Assembly (NCBI RefSeq): GCF_016239305.1
Contig: NZ_JAEHOQ010000016.1
Location: 1-64,000, forward strand
Length of the DNA: 64,000 nucleotides
Source: Proteus vulgaris
GTDB taxonomy: Bacteria > Pseudomonadota > Gammaproteobacteria > Enterobacterales > Enterobacteriaceae
Direction of reading: 5' to 3'
Below are positions 52,206 through 64,000 of the stretch, piece by piece. Positions within the stretch are counted from its first letter, which is position 1. Each line of letters begins with the position of its first letter. A program made the translations under genes and the position numbers. The notes beneath the pieces were generated by a model. That model was given only the letters and a program-made list of their open reading frames with translations. It made no database searches and was not told where the DNA came from.

Positions 52206-53975
52206 TTAAAGTTCCTCTTTACGATGAGCAAGAAGACGAGCAAAAGCCCCTTGTTTCTGGCTTAATGATGCATAAGTGCCCGTTTCAATAATTTGACCTT
52301 TTTCCATTACCCAAATCTGATCGTAACCTAATGTTTCTTCCAATAAATGAGTAACAAGCAACGTAGTTTGATTTAATGATGCATTATTGAGTGCATGCAT
52401 CACACGTTGTTCGCTATGAGAATCAAGGCTTGCTGCTGGTTCATCTAGTAATAATAATTGGCAAGGGGATAATAGAGCACGGGCTACGGCAATTCGCTGT
52501 GCTTGGCCAACAGAAAGACGTGCAGCACTATCACCAATTACTGTATTTAACCCATCAGGTAAATCGTTAATAAAATCGCTGACATAGGCCTTTTCAATAG
52601 CCAGATTAATTTGTTCTGAACTGGCATTTGGAGCGCTTAAACGTACATTATCAAGTAAAGTTTGTTCAGGTAAATTTGGATTTTGTCCCACCCAACTTAA
52701 ACATTGACGCCATGCTTCAGGTGAAAGCTGAGTTAATTCAATACCATTAACTTTTAATGAACCGCGATAAGGTAAAAAACCTAAAAGGGCGTTTAATAAT
52801 GAGCTTTTTCCTGCACCACTTTGGCCTACAATCGCAATACGTTGCTGAGGATTAATTGTAAAACTTAATGGGCCTGCTAATTTTACGCCTTGATGCGATA
52901 AAATCTCTAGTTCATGTGCTGTTATTTCAATACGTTCGTTTGCATTGATACGCTCATTACCTGCTAATTGTGGTTTTTCGCCATCAGCTTCTAAAAACTC
53001 AACCAGAGACTCTGCTGCGCCCACTGCTTGCGCTTTTGCATGATAATAAGTACCTAAATCTCGTAAAGGTTGAAAAAATTCAGGAGCAAGGATCAGCGCT
53101 AAGAAACCTGAAAAGAGGGTAACACCCAAACCATAACTACCAAAATTAAGTTCACCTAAATAAGAAAACCCGAAATAAACAGCAACAACAGCAATAGAAA
53201 CAGCGGTAAAAAATTCCAATACGCCAGAAGACAGGAACGCCATTCTTAGCACTTCCATCGTGCGTTTACGGAAGTCTTCGGTAGCTTCAGTAATTTGTTT
53301 TATTTCGGCATTACCACGGTTAAATAGTCGTAATGTATCTAATCCTCTTAATCTATCGAGGAAGTTACCACTTAAACGACCTAAAGCGAGAAAATTTCTA
53401 CGGTTAGCATCTGCTGCACCTAAGCCAACTAATGCCATAAATAGCGGGATCAGTGGGGCAGTAAAGAATAAAATTAACCCCGCAACCCAGTTAACAGGAA
53501 ATAAGGTGATAAGGATAAGAATAGGCACAATAGCGGAAAGATACATCTGTGGAAGATAACGTGCATAATAATCTTGCATATCTTCAATTTGTTCTAAAAT
53601 AATCGTAGCCCAACTTCCCGCTGGTTTGCCTTTAACCCAAACAGGGCCTAATTCTTCAAGTCTATCAAGGACAATTTTACGAATTTGTTGCCTAACTGCC
53701 ATACCACAGCGATAACCAACACGCTCTCGTATTGCCATTACTGCTGCACGTAAGATAAAAATACCAATAAGAGTGAGAAAGGTAGGTATATGCGTATCAC
53801 GGTTAATACTGTCCATGATAAATGCTTGAAGTAAAACGGCTAATAACCATGCTTGAGCAATAATTAATAAACCGCTTACAACACCTAAAATCATTGATAG
53901 CCGTAGCCATCGACGGGCTGGAGCGCTTTGCTGTTTCAGCCATCGAACCAATTCATTTTGTTTAGTTTTATCCAT
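52206..53975 (-). CDS. cydD: Heterodimeric ABC exporter CydD subunit
   Basis: A 589-residue half transporter. Membrane part residues ~20-310, with the GSWATIILEQIEDMQDYYARYLPQM run. ATPase with [19 protein letters not shown], the signature LSVGQAQRIAVARAL (LSVGQ as in CydD) and LLLLDEPAASLDSHSE. The ATG at 53975 (MDKTKQNELVRWLKQQS) agrees with E. coli, though the SD is weak. It is first of cydD-cydC-aat, behind trxB. Confidence 0.94.
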   Translation of the reverse strand: MDKTKQNELVRWLKQQSAPARRWLRLSMILGVVSGLLIIAQAWLLAVLLQAFIMDSINRDTHIPTFLTLIGIFILRAAVMAIRERVGYRCGMAVRQQIRKIVLDRLEELGPVWVKGKPAGSWATIILEQIEDMQDYYARYLPQMYLSAIVPILILITLFPVNWVAGLILFFTAPLIPLFMALVGLGAADANRRNFLALGRLSGNFLDRLRGLDTLRLFNRGNAEIKQITEATEDFRKRTMEVLRMAFLSSGVLEFFTAVSIAVVAVYFGFSYLGELNFGSYGLGVTLFSGFLALILAPEFFQPLRDLGTYYHAKAQAVGAAESLVEFLEADGEKPQLAGNERINANERIEITAHELEILSHQGVKLAGPLSFTINPQQRIAIVGQSGAGKSSLLNALLGFLPYRGSLKVNGIELTQLSPEAWRQCLSWVGQNPNLPEQTLLDNVRLSAPNASSEQINLAIEKAYVSDFINDLPDGLNTVIGDSAARLSVGQAQRIAVARALLSPCQLLLLDEPAASLDSHSEQRVMHALNNASLNQTTLLVTHLLEETLGYDQIWVMEKGQIIETGTYASLSQKQGAFARLLAHRKEEL

Positions 53976-54074
53976 AAGAAAAGATTCAAATCTGCAGGTG
54001 AGATACAAAGTATCAGAAAGGCCAAGGTAAGTAGTTATACGCTTTGGCAACCAGGCTAGTATGTTACATGGTAA

Positions 54075-54098
54075 AAGGCGCTACTGAAATAGCGCCTT
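54075..54098 (-). terminator. Terminator of trxB
   Basis: Stem AAGGCGCTA / TAGCGCCTT with a 6-base loop and a short T run on the minus strand, about 20 bp past the trxB stop and before cydD. Confidence 0.72.
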
Positions 54099-54115
54099 GA
54101 AAGGAAGTGATGATT

Positions 54116-55135
<1,020 letters not shown>

Positions 55136-55265
55136 TTAAAAAAAGCCAATGACGAGAAATAGACATAATATTTTAGCTATTTTAGCAATAGTTAATACTA
55201 ATATAGTTTAATAATTATAGAGTTATATTGGGCTAACATCATCGAATCAACACGAAACATTTTGC

Positions 55266-55295
55266 TTTACAATTGATGACTATCTTGCGTATATA
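55266..55295 (+). promoter_or_regulatory. Candidate lrp promoter
   Basis: TTTACA (55266-55271), an 18-bp spacer and TATATA (55290-55295) would give an lrp leader of about 320 nt, in line with the long leader known in E. coli. The 543-bp gap 55076-55618 has no gene I can support, and its last 40 bases before lrp are almost all purines. Confidence 0.4.
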
Positions 55296-55618
55296 GAGAA
55301 TAACATAGCGCCTTGTTCTGATTTTTACTCATTTGCTTTGACAATCCGCTGTACATTTGCGAAAACATGATTGTTAAAGATAATTATCTTTGGATGTTAT
55401 AGGTACAATTTTTCGACAGACAGGGTGTAAGATAATTACTTTGCGATATTTGCTAATGAGTATTTAGATAAAACAGATGTTTTATCTGGCATTAAAAGAA
55501 AATAGATTGGTAGTTTGCTCTGACCGTTTGATACCAAAGTTTCGACATTGATGCTGAAGGTGTACAGGTATGGGTATAGGAAAATAAAGTAAGAGAAAAA
55601 GAGAAAGAGAGTATAGAG

Positions 55619-56113
55619 ATGATTGATAATAAAAAACGTCCGGGTAAAGATCTTGATAGAATAGACCGGAATATTCTAAATGAGCTTCAAAAAGATGGTC
55701 GTATTTCAAACGTTGAGTTATCTAAACGTGTTGGTTTATCACCAACGCCTTGTTTAGAGCGTGTACGTCGTTTAGAGCGCCAAGGATTCATTTCTGGTTA
55801 TACTGCGCTGTTAAACCCTCATTACCTCGATGCATCATTACTGGTATTTGTGGAAATTACACTAAACCGTGGCGCACCAGATGTTTTTGAACAATTTAAT
55901 ATGGCTGTTCAAAAACTTGAAGAAATCCAAGAATGTCATTTAGTTTCTGGTGATTTTGACTATCTGTTGAAAACTCGTGTGCCTGATATGTCTGCTTACC
56001 GTAAATTACTGGGTGAAACTCTGTTACGTCTTCCGGGTGTTAATGACACACGTACTTACGTGGTTATGGAAGAAGTTAAACAAAGCAACCGCCTTGTAAT
56101 CAAAACTCGCTAA
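55619..56113 (+). CDS. lrp: Leucine-responsive regulatory protein
   Basis: A 164-residue global regulator with an N-terminal helix-turn-helix (NILNELQKDGRISNVELSKRVGLSPTPCLERVRRLE) and a C-terminal RAM/AsnC domain (GAPDVFEQFN, VSGDFDYLLKTRVPDM). By eye it is nearly identical to E. coli Lrp, differing mainly in the first few residues. The ribosome site lies in a purine run ending AGAG. Confidence 0.97.
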   Translation: MIDNKKRPGKDLDRIDRNILNELQKDGRISNVELSKRVGLSPTPCLERVRRLERQGFISGYTALLNPHYLDASLLVFVEITLNRGAPDVFEQFNMAVQKLEEIQECHLVSGDFDYLLKTRVPDMSAYRKLLGETLLRLPGVNDTRTYVVMEEVKQSNRLVIKTR

Positions 56114-56180
56114 GCCAACTTAATAGGTTGGTGCAAAACAGGAAAAAATTAGGTACACTCCTGTTTATGCATACAGTTTC

Positions 56181-56202
56181 AACGCTGAGATATCTCAGCG
56201 TT
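56181..56202. terminator. Perfect palindrome between lrp and ftsK
   Basis: A 22-base perfect palindrome with arms AACGCTGAGAT / ATCTCAGCGTT, 67 bp past lrp. There is only a weak T-rich tail, so it may be a partial terminator or protein site. Confidence 0.55.
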
Positions 56203-56246
56203 GTTCCGTTTTAATTTAACCCTAAGTTAAACCTGGAGAGCCCTCT

Positions 56247-59972
<3,726 letters not shown>

Positions 59973-60040
59973 TATCTTGAAAACTCAGTTATCAGCTAAT
60001 GAGATAGCATGATAATCTACACAATATCATTAAAATTTAT

Positions 60041-60061
60041 ACGCCGACATTATGTCGGCGT
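60041..60061. terminator. Hairpin between ftsK and lolA
   Basis: Stem ACGCCGAC / GTCGGCGT with a 5-base loop, 24 bp before the lolA start and without a T run. A possible partial terminator or 5' stabiliser. Confidence 0.5.
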
Positions 60062-60084
60062 AATCTCATGCCGAGGCTTGTAGA

Positions 60085-60693
60085 ATGAAAAAAGTATTAT
60101 TTGCAGTGTGTGCGATGGCATTAATAAGTAGCCAAGCTGTTTGGGCTGATGCGCGTCAAGATCTGCAACAACGATTAAATAAAGTAAATAGTTTTCAAGC
60201 TAACTTTAGCCAAACTGTCACTAGCAATGAAGGTGCTCTTATTCAAAAAGGGGAAGGTAATTTAAAAGTACAACGCCCTGATTTGTTTAATTGGCAAATG
60301 ACAGCGCCTGATGAGAGCACTCTAATTTCTGATGGCAAAACATTATGGTTTTATAATCCCTTTGTGGAGCAAGTTACTGCGAGTTGGCTTGAAAGTGCTA
60401 CAACCAATACTCCGTTTATGTTGATCGCGCGTAACGACAGTAAAGAATGGCAAAATTATGAAGTTAAACAAACGGGTGACCGTTTTGAGCTAACGCCAAA
60501 AGTAGAAAATAACTTAAAACATTTTACGATCACCGTGTTACCTAATGGGCAAATTCAGCAATTTGCGGCCACAGAACAAGATGGTCAGGTGAGTAATTAT
60601 CAATTAACTGATCAAACGGCTGCACCAATCGATGCATCCGCGTTTCGCTTTACACCTCCTGTGGGTGTGACTGTGGATGACCAACGTCAGTGA
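60085..60693 (+). CDS. lolA: Outer-membrane lipoprotein carrier LolA
   Basis: A 202-residue periplasmic chaperone that carries lipoproteins from LolCDE to LolB. The signal peptide [21 protein letters not shown] is cut before [10 protein letters not shown]. The run [11 protein letters not shown], the conserved [32 protein letters not shown] and the C-terminal [17 protein letters not shown] are typical. Its stop is 7 bp before the rarA start. Confidence 0.95.
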   Translation: MKKVLFAVCAMALISSQAVWADARQDLQQRLNKVNSFQANFSQTVTSNEGALIQKGEGNLKVQRPDLFNWQMTAPDESTLISDGKTLWFYNPFVEQVTASWLESATTNTPFMLIARNDSKEWQNYEVKQTGDRFELTPKVENNLKHFTITVLPNGQIQQFAATEQDGQVSNYQLTDQTAAPIDASAFRFTPPVGVTVDDQRQ

Positions 60694-60700
60694 GGATATT

Positions 60701-62050
60701 TTGAGTAATTTATCACTCGATTTTTCACGCAATGAGTTCCAACCTCTGGCTGCAAGAATGCGACCTGAAACATTGGAGCAATATATCGGGCAAACGCATT
60801 TACTTGCCGAAGGTAAGCCATTACCTCGTGCTATTAAGGCGGGGCAATTGCACTCCATGATTTTATGGGGGCCACCAGGCACAGGGAAAACAACTCTTGC
60901 TGAGATTATTGGTCGCTATGCGCAAGCTGATATAGAACGTTTATCTGCGGTAACATCGGGTATTAAAGAAATCAGAGAGTCTATTGAAATTGCGCGCCAA
61001 AATCGTAATGCTGGGCGCAGAACAATACTATTTGTTGATGAAGTACATCGTTTTAATAAAAGCCAGCAAGATGCTTTTTTACCTCATATTGAAGATGGAA
61101 CTATCACTTTTATTGGCGCAACGACCGAAAACCCTTCTTTTGAACTCAATTCAGCTTTGCTCTCTAGGGCGAGAGTTTATCTATTACGCTCATTGACTGA
61201 AGCTGATATTGAGTTAGTACTTCAACAAGCATTAGATGATACTGAACGTGGTTTAGGTGGACGCAATATCATTTTACCTAATGATACTCGTAAAATGATT
61301 GCACAATTGGTTAATGGTGATGCACGTCGTTCATTAAATTTGCTTGAAATGATGGCAGATATTGCGGAAGTAGATAGCCAAGGAAAACGTACGTTGACCC
61401 CCGCGTTACTCACTGAAATTAGTGGTGAGCGTAGTGCGCGTTTCGATAATAAAGGTGATCGTTTTTACGATCTTATCTCTGCATTGCATAAATCAGTAAG
61501 AGGATCTGCACCTGATGCAGCACTTTATTGGTACGCAAGGATCATAACAGCCGGTGGCGATCCGCTTTATGTTGCTCGCCGTTTATTGGCAATCGCATCA
61601 GAAGATGTAGGTAATGCCGATCCTCGCGCAATGCAAGTCGCTATTGCCGCATGGGATTGCTTTACGCGTGTAGGGCCTGCTGAAGGTGAACGCGCGATTG
61701 CGCAAGCCATTGTGTATTTGTCTTGTGCACCAAAAAGTAATGCAGTTTATACAGCATTTAAAGCTGCTATTGCAGATGCCAAAAGTAAACCTGATTATGA
61801 CGTGCCTGAACATTTGCGTAATGCGCCGACAAAACTCATGAAAGAAATGGGGCTTGGTGCTGAGTATCGTTATGCCCATGATGAGCCTAATGCGTATGCG
61901 GCAGGAGAGGTTTATTTTCCTAAAGAAATGGCCAATACGCAGTACTATTACCCAGTAAAAAGAGGGTTAGAGATCAAGGTTGCAGAGAAATTAGACTGGC
62001 TTTCTCAACAAGATCAAAATAGTGTTACAAAACGCTATCGCAAAATGTAA
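60701..62050 (+). CDS. rarA: Replication-associated recombination ATPase RarA (MgsA)
   Basis: A 449-residue AAA+ clamp-loader-like ATPase acting at stalled replication forks. It has Walker [16 protein letters not shown], Walker [17 protein letters not shown], sensor 1 [20 protein letters not shown], and the C-terminal tetramerisation region. The start is the TTG at 60701 (SNLSLDFS…), preceded by GAGG; homology to E. coli begins exactly there. Confidence 0.94.
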   Translation: MSNLSLDFSRNEFQPLAARMRPETLEQYIGQTHLLAEGKPLPRAIKAGQLHSMILWGPPGTGKTTLAEIIGRYAQADIERLSAVTSGIKEIRESIEIARQNRNAGRRTILFVDEVHRFNKSQQDAFLPHIEDGTITFIGATTENPSFELNSALLSRARVYLLRSLTEADIELVLQQALDDTERGLGGRNIILPNDTRKMIAQLVNGDARRSLNLLEMMADIAEVDSQGKRTLTPALLTEISGERSARFDNKGDRFYDLISALHKSVRGSAPDAALYWYARIITAGGDPLYVARRLLAIASEDVGNADPRAMQVAIAAWDCFTRVGPAEGERAIAQAIVYLSCAPKSNAVYTAFKAAIADAKSKPDYDVPEHLRNAPTKLMKEMGLGAEYRYAHDEPNAYAAGEVYFPKEMANTQYYYPVKRGLEIKVAEKLDWLSQQDQNSVTKRYRKM

Positions 62051-62144
62051 AGATGCGGTAAGGTTATTAAATTATCATTAATTTCTTAACTATGCCTTGT
62101 CTCAGATATCTTTTTTATAAGATAGGAGAGAAGGTTTTTATTAA

Positions 62145-63458
<1,314 letters not shown>

Positions 63459-63490
63459 TTATTATCTAATTAATTGAGTATTAATAATTT

Positions 63491-63518
63491 AACCCTCTGC
63501 TTAGGCAGGGGGTTTTTT
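63491..63518 (+). terminator. Terminator of serS
   Basis: Stem AACCCTCTGC / GCAGGGGGTT with one wobble pair, loop TTAG and T6, about 30 bp past the stop. Confidence 0.88.
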
Positions 63519-63678
63519 ATTGGCCTTAATAAATATTTATCGCTATTAATTTAATTTATTCTGGATATTAAAGCTAGTAAGTGAGGATATAATCGAGTAA
63601 ATATTTTATAAAAAAGACATCAAAAACAGTTTAATTCTAAGGTATATCGTTTTAGTTTACTGTATTTTCATTCCTTGC

Positions 63679-63707
63679 TTGACAATTCTTCTAATTAACC
63701 TTAATTT
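63679..63707 (+). promoter_or_regulatory. Promoter of the metN-like gene
   Basis: TTGACA (63679-63684), exactly 17 bp, TAATTT (63702-63707). A consensus -35 and a fair -10, with Met boxes immediately after. Confidence 0.8.
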
Positions 63708-63739
63708 GGATTTCTAGATGTTTAGACGTCTAGATTTCT
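63708..63739 (+). promoter_or_regulatory. MetJ operator (tandem met boxes)
   Basis: Four adjoining 8-mers: GGATTTCT, AGATGTTT, AGACGTCT, AGATTTCT. The third is the perfect MetJ box and the others differ from it by 2-4 bases. The array covers the predicted transcription start, so MetJ with SAM would block it. It supports a methionine role for the next gene. Confidence 0.85.
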
Positions 63740-63762
63740 ATTTAATGGATGGGTTACTTAAA

Positions 63763-64000
63763 ATGATAACATTAAAAAATGTCAGCAAAATTTATCAGCG
63801 AGGGAAAAAACAAACTGTTGCTGTTGATGACATTAATCTCAATATTGAACAAGGGGATATCTTTGGCATTATTGGTTATAGCGGTGCGGGGAAAAGTAGT
63901 TTGATCCGACTATTAAATCGCTTAGAGCCAGTTACCGAAGGCGAGGTGATTGTAGGAAAATATAATATTACTACCAGCAGTGAACGTGAGATCCGTAAAA
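63763..64000 (+). CDS. metN: MetN-like methionine ABC transporter ATPase, N-terminal part
   Basis: 79 codons are in the window and the frame runs off the right edge. ITLKNVSKIYQRGKKQTVAV is the ABC A-loop region, with Walker [21 protein letters not shown] and a PVTEGEVIVG segment typical of MetN. MetJ boxes directly upstream support import of methionine with MetI and MetQ, expected outside the window. An in-frame ATG at 63745 would add six residues. The Q-loop and signature motif are not yet reached. Confidence 0.85.
   Translation, partial: MITLKNVSKIYQRGKKQTVAVDDINLNIEQGDIFGIIGYSGAGKSSLIRLLNRLEPVTEGEVIVGKYNITTSSEREIRK

Noticed and set aside
55482-55709. A 75-codon minus-strand frame overlapping the lrp start
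   Set aside because: Composition is driven by the polypurine leader read in reverse (many Leu, Ser, Tyr), it overlaps the conserved lrp start and has no support.

Overview
The window looks like a chromosomal segment of a gammaproteobacterium in the genus Proteus or a very close relative. This rests on low GC content, E. coli-like gene blocks (artPIQM, macAB-cspD-clpSA-infA-aat-cydCD-trxB-lrp-ftsK-lolA-rarA-serS, and gnd ... his-yeeZ) carrying very similar proteins, and a type VI secretion gene end beside yegH/gnd. The species cannot be fixed from the sequence alone.

Layout. 1-2.1 kb: the 3' end of a tssM (IcmF) gene, a DUF6708 membrane protein typical of T6SS loci, a short degraded second copy of that gene, and a small orphan protein resembling EF-Tu domain 3. 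2.1-5.4 kb: yegH and gnd. 5.4-7.1 kb: a decayed accessory island with a truncated PrtN-type pyocin activator, overlapping spanin genes (Rz/Rz1), a gutted HNH-DNase bacteriocin gene of which only the two ends remain, its colicin-type immunity gene with one in-frame stop, and two very small unassigned ORFs. 7.1-10.8 kb: two tandem dctA paralogues with the same promoter block, separated by an unknown membrane protein. 11.1-13.2 kb: yeaK and an iron-containing alcohol dehydrogenase (yiaY) preceded by a perfect FNR box. 13.3-20.6 kb: the complete histidine operon hisGDCBHAFI behind a hisL attenuator. 20.9-23.8 kb: yeeZ, a glutathione transferase and dacC.

23.9-28.8 kb: fhs, sdaA and sdaC, a serine uptake and deamination module beside formate-tetrahydrofolate ligase. 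A gene-free AT-rich stretch of about 0.9 kb follows. 29.7-35.1 kb: ybjG, yjbQ, the small RNA RybB with its sigma-E promoter, grxA, ybjC, ybjN, rlmC and a Bcr/CflA efflux pump. 35.2-40.6 kb: artPIQM (arginine ABC uptake), ybjT and lysO (lysine export). 40.9-45.8 kb: ybjD (OLD-type ATPase/nuclease) and macAB. 45.9-63.5 kb: a conserved housekeeping run covering ClpAP-dependent proteolysis (cspD, clpS, clpA), translation and N-end rule (infA, aat), cytochrome bd assembly (cydDC), thioredoxin reductase, Lrp, FtsK, LolA, RarA and SerRS. The window ends in a metN-like gene behind a promoter overlaid with MetJ boxes.

Most genes are ordinary core genes. The most interesting parts are the bacteriocin/lysis graveyard at 5.4-7.1 kb, the dctA duplication with its copied regulatory DNA, the FNR box at yiaY, RybB, the glutamine-repeat tract in FtsK, and the IS-end-like terminator between dacC and fhs. 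I did not find a clearly new multi-gene system.
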